A DNA stretch of 28,117 nucleotides. It comes from Verrucomicrobiota bacterium. Its GTDB lineage: Bacteria; Verrucomicrobiota; Verrucomicrobiia; Opitutales; Opitutaceae. The stretch lies in assembly GCA_023433275.1 (NCBI GenBank), contig JAEZDN010000120.1:1-28117 (forward strand). Direction: 5' to 3'. A model generated the notes under the pieces. That model searched no databases. It was given only the letters and a program-made list of their open reading frames with translations, and was not told where the DNA came from. Position 1 is the stretch's first letter. Each line of letters starts with the position of its first letter. A program made the position numbers and the translations under genes. Shown piece by piece: positions 14,522 to 22,003 of this stretch.

Positions 14522-15643
14522 ATGGATCAACTTCCTGATATTCTCAGTTTTCGCCGTCGCCTCGAGGAGCTCGATGCGCAGATGGCGGATCCCTCGTTCT
14601 ACACCAACCCGCGAAAGGCGGCGGAGGTGACGCGTGAGCAGCAAAGCCTGCGGGCGCTGACGGACAACCACGCCGTTTACGAACGCATGGGCCGCGACCT
14701 TGCCGAACACACGGCGCTGGTGAAGGACCCGAAAGCGGATCCGGAATTGCGCGCGCTCGCCCAGCAGGAGATACCCGAACTCACGGAGCAGCGGGAGGGC
14801 CTCAAGCAGGCGATCCTCCTGGCGATGATTCCGCCCGACGCGACGGACTCCCGCAATACGGTGATGGAAATTCGCGCCGGCACGGGGGGCGATGAGGCGA
14901 GCCTGTTTGCGGCCGAGCTCTTCCGGCTTTACACGAAGTACGCCGAGGGCCGCGGCTGGAAGATCCAGCCGATGAGCTCGAGTGCCTCGGACCGGGGCGG
15001 GCTCAAGGAGGTGATTTTTCTCATCACGGGCCAGCAGGTCTACAAGCAGTTGAAATACGAAAGCGGCGTGCATCGGGTGCAGCGCATCCCGGTGACGGAG
15101 GCGAACGGCCGCATTCACACCTCGACGATCACGGTCGCCGTTCTCCCGGAGGCGGAGGAGGTGGACGTCCAGATCGACCCGCAGGATCTGGACATCAGCG
15201 TCATGCGCGCCAGCGGCCCGGGCGGACAGGGCGTGAACACGACCGATTCGGCGGTTCGCATCGTGCACAAGCCGACGGGGTTGATGGTGTATTGCGCGGA
15301 CGGGCGTTCCCAGCAGAAGAACAAGGCGCAGGCGATGGCCGTGTTGCGCTCGCGGTTGTTGAAACAAAAGGTGGATGAGGAACAGGCGAAATACGCCGCC
15401 CAGCGCCGCGGGCAAATCGGCACGGGCGGGCGCAGCGAGCGCATCCGCACCTATAATTTCCCCCAGAACCGGGTGACGGACCATCGGATCGGTCTGACGC
15501 TCTACAGCCTGCCGGCGGTGATGGAGGGCGATCTGGACGCGCTGATCGCGGCGCTGCAGCGCGCCGACTTCGAAGAAAAGCTCGCGCTCCTGACCGGCGG
15601 TCCGCTGCCGGCGCGCGCGACGAGCCAGGGGGACGATGATTGA
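14522..15643 (+). CDS. prfA: Peptide chain release factor 1
   Basis: Terminates translation at UAA and UAG. The 373-residue protein has the coiled N-terminal domain 1 (1-105), the stop-codon-reading tripeptide PVT at 190-192 (the P-x-T form specific to RF1) in HRVQRIPVTEANGRIHTS, and the peptidyl-transferase GGQ at 234-236 in RASGPGGQGVN. The C-terminus ends in an acidic QGDDD tail. The ATG at 14522 opens MDQLPDIL with no Shine-Dalgarno sequence. Its last 8 bases overlap the start of prmC, whose product methylates the GGQ glutamine, so substrate and modifying enzyme are made from one transcript. Confidence 0.97.
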   Translation: MDQLPDILSFRRRLEELDAQMADPSFYTNPRKAAEVTREQQSLRALTDNHAVYERMGRDLAEHTALVKDPKADPELRALAQQEIPELTEQREGLKQAILLAMIPPDATDSRNTVMEIRAGTGGDEASLFAAELFRLYTKYAEGRGWKIQPMSSSASDRGGLKEVIFLITGQQVYKQLKYESGVHRVQRIPVTEANGRIHTSTITVAVLPEAEEVDVQIDPQDLDISVMRASGPGGQGVNTTDSAVRIVHKPTGLMVYCADGRSQQKNKAQAMAVLRSRLLKQKVDEEQAKYAAQRRGQIGTGGRSERIRTYNFPQNRVTDHRIGLTLYSLPAVMEGDLDALIAALQRADFEEKLALLTGGPLPARATSQGDDD

Positions 15644-16493
15644 GCCCATGTTGACCGTCCTCGAGATCATCAAGCGCACGACCGAATTCCTGGACAAGCG
15701 GGGCGTGGAAAGCGCGCGCCTGAATGCCGAATTGCTCATCGGTCACGCGCTCGCGTTGAAACGCATGCAGCTTTACCTGCAATTCGAGCGTCCGCTCTCC
15801 GAGGCGGATCTCGAAAAAATCCGGCCCTTGGTGAAGCGGCGGGGCAACCGCGAGCCGCTGCAGTACATCATGGGGGAGACCGAATTTTGCGGTTTGAAAC
15901 TCAAGGTTGACCGGCGCGCGCTGATTCCACGACCGGAGACCGAGTACCTGGTGGAATTGATTGGCGGAAAAATCGTCGTCCCGCCCGCGCGCATTCTGGA
16001 CCTGGGTACGGGATCGGGAGCCCTGGCCCTGGCGCTGGCGGCCAAATACCCGGATGCCGCGGTCACCGCGGTCGATAAATCGGTGGAAGCGCTGGCCGTG
16101 GCGAATGCGAACGTGGCCGCTCTGCAGATGGCGGGGCGGGTCACGTTGGTGGAATCAGACTGGTATGCCAGCGTCGGTTCCGCGGAGAAATTCCAGTTGA
16201 TCGTGGCAAATCCCCCATACCTCACGGACGCCGAAGTGAGGGAGGCCACGCCGGAGGTGCGCGACCACGAACCGGTTTCGGCCCTGCTGGCGGCGTCGGA
16301 AGGACGGGCCGACCTGGAACGCATCATCGCCGGCGCGCCCGCGTTCCTCGTCGAGGGCGGGCTGCTGGCGTGCGAGACCGGAATCGCCCAGCACGAGCGT
16401 TTGCGCGAGGCCGCCACGAGGGCGGGCTTCCGTCAGGTCGAATCGATGCGGGACCTGACGGGGCGCGATCGTTACGTCCTAGCCACGGTCTAG
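15636..16493 (+). CDS. prmC: Release factor glutamine methyltransferase PrmC
   Basis: S-adenosylmethionine-dependent N5-glutamine methyltransferase acting on the GGQ motif of release factors. The 285-residue protein has the helical N-terminal substrate-binding domain (1-95), the RPETE motif (99-103), SAM-binding motif I DLGTGSG (122-128), an acidic end of strand 2 (AVDKS), and the catalytic NPPY at 192-195. The start at 15636 overlaps prfA by 8 bases and is preceded by a GGGGGA run that can serve as a ribosome site. The ATG at 15648 (MLTVLE) is an alternative that removes the overlap. The 3' end overlaps the 3' end of the opposing prc gene by 15 bases. Confidence 0.95.
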   Translation: MIEPMLTVLEIIKRTTEFLDKRGVESARLNAELLIGHALALKRMQLYLQFERPLSEADLEKIRPLVKRRGNREPLQYIMGETEFCGLKLKVDRRALIPRPETEYLVELIGGKIVVPPARILDLGTGSGALALALAAKYPDAAVTAVDKSVEALAVANANVAALQMAGRVTLVESDWYASVGSAEKFQLIVANPPYLTDAEVREATPEVRDHEPVSALLAASEGRADLERIIAGAPAFLVEGGLLACETGIAQHERLREAATRAGFRQVESMRDLTGRDRYVLATV

Positions 16494-18677
16494 AACCACG
16501 GGACTGGGATTTTCGGCGGAGACGCGGGCGCTGATGCGGAGCCGCAATGTGTCGGCAACGACGCGAAGGGTTTCGCGCAGATGAACGTCGAACCTGGCCT
16601 GGGCTCCCTCGTCGGGCGCATCGGTGTTGCCCTCGTCGGCGGTGGGTGCGGGGATGAGGCCCGCGGCCTCGGCCTTGATCACGGAGTCCAGTTTGATCTC
16701 GCGGGAGGCGAAGTTGGTGGAGGCAAGGCGCTCGGCCTCGGCGTCCATGATCTTCTTGAATTCCTCGTCCGCTTCCTTGGTGGCCAGACGCTGGTCCAGG
16801 TTCAGGGAAACCGTCTTCTGTTCCTGTTTCTCGCGGAACCAATCGATATTCTTCCGGAGGTAAGCGAACTCATCGAGGGATTCCTGGCGCATGCGGCTGG
16901 CCTCGAGGAGGGGCTGGACGAAGCTCTGTTCGAGCGCCCGGCCGGTGAAAGCCGTGGGGCGGATCTCGTCCCACACCAGCGCGCGCGGGAGGGTGCCCTC
17001 GCCGATGGGAAGAAAGTCGTCGATGGAGGGAAGGGCGATGTCGGGCACCACGCCCTTCTTCTGGGTGGAGGCCCCGTTCGGAAGGTAGAATTTGCGGACG
17101 GTCAGCTTGGCCGCGCCGGAGTGGGTGACTTCCTTGCTCAGGGGCGGAAGGAAGTTCTTCATTTCGAGCAGGGCCTGGACGGTGCCCTTGCCGTGCGTGG
17201 AGCTGTCGCCAATGATGACGGCGCGGCCGTAATTTTGAAGGGCGCCGGCAAAGATCTCGGAGGCGGAGGCGCTGAAGCGGGACGTGAGGACGGCGAGCGG
17301 TCCGTCGTAGGCGATGGTGCTATCGACATCCCGGCCGACCTCGATGCGGCCCTGAAAATCACGTTCCTGGACGACCGGGCCCTCCTTGATAAACAAACCG
17401 GTGAGGTTGACCGCCTCGGTGAGCAGGCCGCCCCCGTTGCGGCGCAGGTCGACAACAAGGGCCTCGATGCCCTCGGCCTTGAGCTTGGTGATAAGCTCGG
17501 CGACGTCCTGGGAGGCATTGTTGCGCATTTCCTCGGCGGGCGTGCCCTCGGGCGAGCCATCATAGAATGAGTTCAGCGTGATCACGCCCACGGGGATGGT
17601 GGCACCGTCTTCGGGGCCGGGAAGGTCGTAAACGGAGGCGGAGGCGCGCGCGGAATTGAGTTTGATGACATCGCGCGTGATCAGGACCTGTTTTGTCTGC
17701 GAGGGATCGGGGGCGGTGCGAGGGAGGACCGTCAGGGTGACCTTGGTGCCCTTGGTGCCACGGATCATGTCGACAATCCGGCGGAGCTTCATGCCGATGA
17801 CCTCGACGGGCTCGCCGCCTTCCTGCTGAACGGCGACGATCTTGTCATTCATATGGATCTGACCGCTGTTGTAAGCGGGACCGCCGGGGACAACCTCGCG
17901 CACGATGCAATAGCCGTCTTCCTCGATGCCGAGTACGGCGCCGATGCCGATGAGCGAGAGCTTCATCTGGATGCTGAAATCCTGGTAGGTGTCCGCCGAC
18001 AGGTAATCGGAATGCGGGTCGTACATCCGGGTGAGGCTGGTGAGAAACATCTCCTGGATGTCGGATGTTTCGATGTCGCCGAGGTTCTTGAGCATGCGCT
18101 CGTAGCGTTTCCGGAGCGTGGTCTGCGCCTCTTCGGTGGTTTTCTTGGCGACGAGGTCATGGAGCATCTCGTATTTGATCCGCTTGCGCCAGAGGTCGTC
18201 GGCCTCGGCGACGTCGGCGGGGAAAGGGCTCTTGCTGCGATCGGGGGCGTAGGATTCCTGCGCGGTGAAATCGAACCCTTGGGGAAGTTGTTCGAAGATC
18301 CACGAGAGCCGTGCCTTCACGCGCTGTTCGTACACCTTGTAGATGTCAAAGGCGGCCTCGATGTTGCCGAGGTACGCAAGATCAGTCTCGAGGCGGGGGC
18401 CGAACTGGCGGAGGAAAGCCTGCTCATCGGCCTGCGTGAAGAAAAGGCGCAGGGGATCCAGTTCCTGCATGTAGGAAGTGATGATCTGGGGGTAATCGGC
18501 CTCCGTCACTCCATCCTTGTTGTAGTGCAGGTGTTCGAGCATCTGCACCAGGGTGCGCGTCTCGAGGCGCATGAGGGGCGTCGTCTTGAGCTCGCGGTCG
18601 GGCGCGGCCGACAGGAAACCGGTGACCAGCAGGACGACGAAAGCGGCGGGAAACGGGAGGCGGGAGCGGAGATTCAC
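16479..18677 (-). CDS. prc: Carboxy-terminal (tail-specific) processing protease
   Basis: Periplasmic serine protease of family S41A that degrades or trims proteins from the C-terminus. Numbered from the GTG at 18677 (732 residues): signal peptide (1-25, LPFPAAFVVLLVTGFLSAA), an N-terminal helical domain, PDZ domain at about 235-320 (GIGAVLGIEEDGYCIV, GGPAYNSGQI), and a protease domain with nucleophile S471 in SRFSASASEIFAG and general base K497 in STHGKGTVQ. A long C-terminal domain of the Prc type follows. An ATG at 18752 is in frame and would add 25 residues before the signal peptide; I prefer the GTG because it leaves a standard signal sequence. The stop codon lies inside the end of prmC. 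The rhomboid-like gene is 93 bases upstream on the same strand. Confidence 0.92.
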   Translation of the reverse strand: MNLRSRLPFPAAFVVLLVTGFLSAAPDRELKTTPLMRLETRTLVQMLEHLHYNKDGVTEADYPQIITSYMQELDPLRLFFTQADEQAFLRQFGPRLETDLAYLGNIEAAFDIYKVYEQRVKARLSWIFEQLPQGFDFTAQESYAPDRSKSPFPADVAEADDLWRKRIKYEMLHDLVAKKTTEEAQTTLRKRYERMLKNLGDIETSDIQEMFLTSLTRMYDPHSDYLSADTYQDFSIQMKLSLIGIGAVLGIEEDGYCIVREVVPGGPAYNSGQIHMNDKIVAVQQEGGEPVEVIGMKLRRIVDMIRGTKGTKVTLTVLPRTAPDPSQTKQVLITRDVIKLNSARASASVYDLPGPEDGATIPVGVITLNSFYDGSPEGTPAEEMRNNASQDVAELITKLKAEGIEALVVDLRRNGGGLLTEAVNLTGLFIKEGPVVQERDFQGRIEVGRDVDSTIAYDGPLAVLTSRFSASASEIFAGALQNYGRAVIIGDSSTHGKGTVQALLEMKNFLPPLSKEVTHSGAAKLTVRKFYLPNGASTQKKGVVPDIALPSIDDFLPIGEGTLPRALVWDEIRPTAFTGRALEQSFVQPLLEASRMRQESLDEFAYLRKNIDWFREKQEQKTVSLNLDQRLATKEADEEFKKIMDAEAERLASTNFASREIKLDSVIKAEAAGLIPAPTADEGNTDAPDEGAQARFDVHLRETLRVVADTLRLRISARVSAENPSPVVLDRG

Positions 18678-18770
18678 GGGGATGGAGGGGATGAACGATA
18701 AATGAGTGGCCGGGATGCTGGAAATGTTTCGAGAAAAATGACGATCGGTCACACCGCGGGATGGGTGAGC

Positions 18771-19664
18771 TCAGGGTTTGCCGAGAAGGTCCCGCGCGTC
18801 GTCGAGGATCTGTCTCTCCTCGGGTGTGAGCGAGCCGAGTCCCTCGCTGTTGATCTTATCGAGGATACGATCCATCTCGGCGCGAACCGACCCCGCGGGC
18901 CGGGGTGGGCGTTCGACGGGGAAGGGAGGGCGGGGACCTGCGGCGGGAGCTTGGGAGCGCCGCAGCCAGTCCGGCAGGCTGACGGAGGAAGCACGGTCCC
19001 AGCCGTTGTGGGCGTGAAACAAGCGGAAGTAGAGCCACCCGGCGAGCATGCCGCCCAGATGGACCGACGGAGCGAAGCCGAAGGGTACGTCGGCGCCGCG
19101 CAACTCCCAGAAAAGGAAGCCCATGGCATCGAACGCCACCAAACCGAGGACCAGGTGCGTGGGACGGAGCGTGATGGAGAAAACGAAAAACGGCATGAGG
19201 GTGATCCGCTCGTTCTCGTAGATCCGTGCCAGGACCACGAGCAGGCCGAGGAGGCCGGCGGTTGGTCCGACATGCACGCCGCCGGTTTGCCAGTGGGTGG
19301 CCAGCCAGCAGGTCGCGCCCGCCATCAAGGACGTGACGTACACGACGACGAAACGGCGGGCGCCGAGGTGGGGCTCCAACTCGCGTCCGATCAACACCAG
19401 ACCGATCAGCGAGAAAAGGAAGTGCAGCGGATTGCCGGTGCCATGGAGGAAGCCGTGCGTCACCAAGGTCCAGACCCGCCCTTGCTCGAGGTTGCGGACG
19501 GTCAGCCGCAGCAGGTCAACGACCGCCGTGCTCGACTGGAGCCAGGGCGAGAGCAAGGCCAGTTGCACGGCGAAGGCCGCCACGGTCGCCGCCACGAGCC
19601 AGACCAACGCGGTGGCGGCAGGCCGCGGGTAGTCGCCACGCAAATTGAGGCGGTCGGATGACAT
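18771..19664 (-). CDS. Rhomboid-family membrane protein, probably catalytically altered
   Basis: The 297-residue protein has a six-span rhomboid core (about 17-215) and a cytoplasmic tail with a conserved-looking end (MDRILDKINSEGLGSLTPEERQIL, about 264-287) seen in many bacterial rhomboids. The fold motifs are present: THGFLHG (69-75), H81 (equivalent to GlpG His150), a GRELEPHLGARRF loop, and H202 in VHLGGMLAG (equivalent to GlpG His254). But the GxSG motif reads GPTAG, so T135 replaces the catalytic Ser, P134 precedes it, and S85 replaces the oxyanion-hole Asn. This suggests a pseudoprotease or an unusual Thr enzyme. The ATG at 19664 (MSSDRLNL) is chosen over upstream in-frame codons reaching 19898, which lie opposite the ferredoxin gene. 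Confidence 0.88.
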   Translation of the reverse strand: MSSDRLNLRGDYPRPAATALVWLVAATVAAFAVQLALLSPWLQSSTAVVDLLRLTVRNLEQGRVWTLVTHGFLHGTGNPLHFLFSLIGLVLIGRELEPHLGARRFVVVYVTSLMAGATCWLATHWQTGGVHVGPTAGLLGLLVVLARIYENERITLMPFFVFSITLRPTHLVLGLVAFDAMGFLFWELRGADVPFGFAPSVHLGGMLAGWLYFRLFHAHNGWDRASSVSLPDWLRRSQAPAAGPRPPFPVERPPRPAGSVRAEMDRILDKINSEGLGSLTPEERQILDDARDLLGKP

Positions 19665-19743
19665 CGCCGGCAACTTACGTCGGTTCAGTGACAATACAAG
19701 CCCGACCCTTTTCCGTCTGGGCACGCGTGTCCCATGCTCCTCC

Positions 19744-19771
19744 TTGACAGTCTTTCGAATTCCCGTTGATT
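19744..19771 (+). promoter_or_regulatory. Possible promoter for the ferredoxin gene
   Basis: A perfect TTGACA (19744-19749) is followed after 16 bases by a poor -10 (TTGATT, 19766-19771). Transcription would begin only a few bases before the ATG at 19782, giving a nearly leaderless mRNA, in keeping with the lack of a Shine-Dalgarno sequence. Confidence 0.35.
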
Positions 19772-19781
19772 GGCGCGAATC

Positions 19782-20015
19782 ATGGCCAACAAAGCAGACA
19801 AGTGGAACGACAACGCGCCCGGCAAATTCTACGTCGATCAGCAGTGCATTGATTGTGATCTTTGCCGCGAGACGGCCCCGGCCTTTTTCAAACGCCATGA
19901 GGAAGGTGGTTATTCCTTCGTCTATGCCCAGCCCACCGCGGAAGAAGAAGTGCAGCTGTGCATGGAGGCCTTGGAAGGCTGCCCCGTGGAAGCCATCGGC
20001 AACGACGGCGAGTAA
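19782..20015 (+). CDS. Single-cluster 4Fe-4S ferredoxin
   Basis: Small cytoplasmic electron carrier of 77 residues. Three cluster ligands form C22-x2-C25-x2-C28 in QQCIDCDLCRETAP and the fourth is C67 in the EGCPVEAIG motif. An extra Cys at 60 could form a disulfide. The redox partner is not encoded nearby. The ATG at 19782 (MANKADKWNDNAPGK) is used; a start four codons earlier is possible but less natural. It is divergent from the rhomboid-like gene across 117 bases and ends at a strong terminator, so it is probably a single-gene transcript. Confidence 0.92.
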   Translation: MANKADKWNDNAPGKFYVDQQCIDCDLCRETAPAFFKRHEEGGYSFVYAQPTAEEEVQLCMEALEGCPVEAIGNDGE

Positions 20016-20033
20016 GAAGCTCCTGGATCGCCC

Positions 20034-20059
20034 AGGCCGTGCCTCGCGCGGCCTTTTTT
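20034..20059 (+). terminator. Rho-independent terminator of the ferredoxin gene
   Basis: A 9-bp stem AGGCCGTGC/GCGCGGCCT (20034-20042 with 20046-20054) with a CTC loop runs into six T residues (20054-20059). It lies 18 bases past the stop codon and separates ferredoxin from the TonB-dependent receptor. Confidence 0.92.
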
Positions 20060-20118
20060 AGGGCCTCCTTGTTAAGTAATATGTCATCCCATTTAAACCA
20101 GTGACTTCTTCGGGCCCC

Positions 20119-21954
20119 ATGCAACGTGGTGTAATTGTCAGCTCCCTAGCCGGGCTTCTCCTGCTGAATCCGCTGGGCGGACAAGAGGCCAAGCCGGTGC
20201 TCGAGCTGCCGAAGCTCGCCGTTTATTCCGAGCACGTGGCTAACCAAGCACCGGTTTCGACCTTTGCGATGCCGGTGTCCGGCCTGCAGTTTGAGCCGAG
20301 GGTGGACGTGCAGGCGCGGAATCTGGCGGAAGGGCAGGCAGACGTCGCGATCCGGGGGGGGATCTTCGAAAACACCGGTTTCAAAATCGGGGCGATAGCG
20401 GTGTTCGACCCGCAGACCGGCCATTATTTCGCCGAGCTGCCAATTGCGCCCGCGATGCTGTCGACGCCCCGCATTCTCACGGGCGCCGAAAACGCGCACG
20501 GGGGCTTCAACGCGCAGGTTGGCTCGGTGGCTTACGGCTGGAAGCCGATTGCCCAGCGCGGGGAACTGGCGATGGCTTTTGGCAACCATGGGACCAATCG
20601 GCAGAGTGTATATCAGGGGTTGGTCCGGAAGCCGGCTTCCGGCAATCTTACCGTCGCGGCGGACCTGGAACTTGCGCGGTCAGAATCCGACGGTTCGGTG
20701 CCCTTCGGGGATCACGATTTCAAGCGGATGGCGGCGCGCCTGCAGCTCACGGGTGAAGGGGCGCAGACGGATTTCTTCGCCGGCTGGCAGGAGAAGTTCT
20801 TTGGCTGGCCCAATCTCTACACCCCGTTCGGGTTCAACGAAACGGAGTATCTCAAAACGGAGCTGTATGGGTTCAATCACCGGGTGGAGCCGTCGGCGGG
20901 AACTTACTGGCAGGTGGGCGCCTATTACCGGCGGAATTATGACGACTATGAATTCGACCGGTCCACGCCCGGCGCATCGAATCCCTTTATTCATACCACG
21001 CGGGTGCGGGGCATGGCCGCGGATGGACGACAGGAATGGGGCGATTGGGCGGTGACGTACGCCGCACATTATCTCAGCGATCGTCTCGAATCGACCGCAT
21101 TGACCTTCGGCCGATTCAGCACGCGCCATTACCGGAAGGCATCGGTCATCCCCGAGTACACGTCCGACACCGGAGCCGGCCGGCTCACCTGGCGAGCGGG
21201 GGCGGCATGGGATGACACGAATCGGGATGACTCCGCGGTTTCCCCGGTCCTTGAGGTCTCGTTGCGCCGGGCATCGGGCGTCCGGCTGTACGCGCAATAC
21301 GCGGAGAGCACCCAGGTGGCCACCTATACGGCGCTGAATTCGAGCCCCGCGTCGGGTCTGTTTCGGGGCAACCCCAACCTCGGGCGCGAGACGAGTCGCA
21401 ACCTCGAGGCAGGCCTTGCATTCAGTCATGGCGCTTGGAATGTGCAGGCAGCGGTGTTTCACCGGCGCGATGACGACCTGGTCGACTGGACGTTCCGGCG
21501 GGGGGTGGTCGCCCGCACGGCCAATTCGGTTGATATCGATACCACGGGCTTCGAGGCGGTGGCGGCGCTCAACGCGAAACGCTTCGATCTGATCCTTGGC
21601 TACGCTTATCTGGAAAAGGACGAGGATTACGGCGGGGCGGCGGTCGATGCGAGTTTCTACGCGCTGAACTTTCCCCGGCACCGGTTCACCGCGGCGATCA
21701 TCGCGCGGCTGGCGCCGGGTCTCGAGTTGCGGGTCGACAACGAGTATCGTCGACAGGAGGAGAATCCGCTGCGGACGTCTGGCGGTGACTCGGCCGTGCT
21801 TTCATCTGCGGGAATATACTGGACGCCCCGGGCCGCGCGGGGCCTGGAGCTCTCGTTGCGTCTCGACAATATCTGGGACGAAGATTTCCAGGAAGTGCCG
21901 GCGGTGCCGGCGGCGCGGCGGCAGTGGGCGGCGGGCGCAGCCTACCGCTGGTGA
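20119..21954 (+). CDS. TonB-dependent outer-membrane receptor
   Basis: Outer-membrane beta-barrel transporter driven by TonB. The 611-residue protein has a signal peptide (MQRGVIVSSLAGLLLLNPLGG), a plug domain (about 25-150; VDVQARNLAEGQADVAIRGG, then DPQTGHYFAELPI), and a 22-strand-type barrel with alternating aromatic and charged strands, ending in the aromatic residue of AAYRW. The DPQTGH segment resembles BtuB-like receptors, but the substrate is not determined and no cobalamin riboswitch precedes it. The frame opens at a GTG at 20101; the ATG at 20119 leaves a cleaner signal peptide. No TonB, ExbB or ExbD gene is in the window. The M3 peptidase gene follows by 49 bases and may be co-transcribed. 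Confidence 0.85.
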   Translation: MQRGVIVSSLAGLLLLNPLGGQEAKPVLELPKLAVYSEHVANQAPVSTFAMPVSGLQFEPRVDVQARNLAEGQADVAIRGGIFENTGFKIGAIAVFDPQTGHYFAELPIAPAMLSTPRILTGAENAHGGFNAQVGSVAYGWKPIAQRGELAMAFGNHGTNRQSVYQGLVRKPASGNLTVAADLELARSESDGSVPFGDHDFKRMAARLQLTGEGAQTDFFAGWQEKFFGWPNLYTPFGFNETEYLKTELYGFNHRVEPSAGTYWQVGAYYRRNYDDYEFDRSTPGASNPFIHTTRVRGMAADGRQEWGDWAVTYAAHYLSDRLESTALTFGRFSTRHYRKASVIPEYTSDTGAGRLTWRAGAAWDDTNRDDSAVSPVLEVSLRRASGVRLYAQYAESTQVATYTALNSSPASGLFRGNPNLGRETSRNLEAGLAFSHGAWNVQAAVFHRRDDDLVDWTFRRGVVARTANSVDIDTTGFEAVAALNAKRFDLILGYAYLEKDEDYGGAAVDASFYALNFPRHRFTAAIIARLAPGLELRVDNEYRRQEENPLRTSGGDSAVLSSAGIYWTPRAARGLELSLRLDNIWDEDFQEVPAVPAARRQWAAGAAYRW

Positions 21955-22003
21955 ACGGCAATTCGTTTGACAGGGTCCGGTTGTGGCCGGTGAGTGCGGG
22001 CTG

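Noticed and set aside
14486..15739. A 417-residue minus-strand frame opposite prfA
   Set aside because: Arg/Leu/His-rich shadow; RF1 on the plus strand is unmistakable.
17853..19661. Long plus-strand frames opposite prc and the rhomboid-like gene
   Set aside because: Both products are Gly/Glu/Arg-rich and domain-free, and the minus-strand genes carry specific motifs throughout.
20060..20118. A cobalamin riboswitch upstream of the TonB-dependent receptor
   Set aside because: Only 59 bases separate the ferredoxin terminator from the receptor ATG, too short for this riboswitch, and no B12-box-like sequence is seen.
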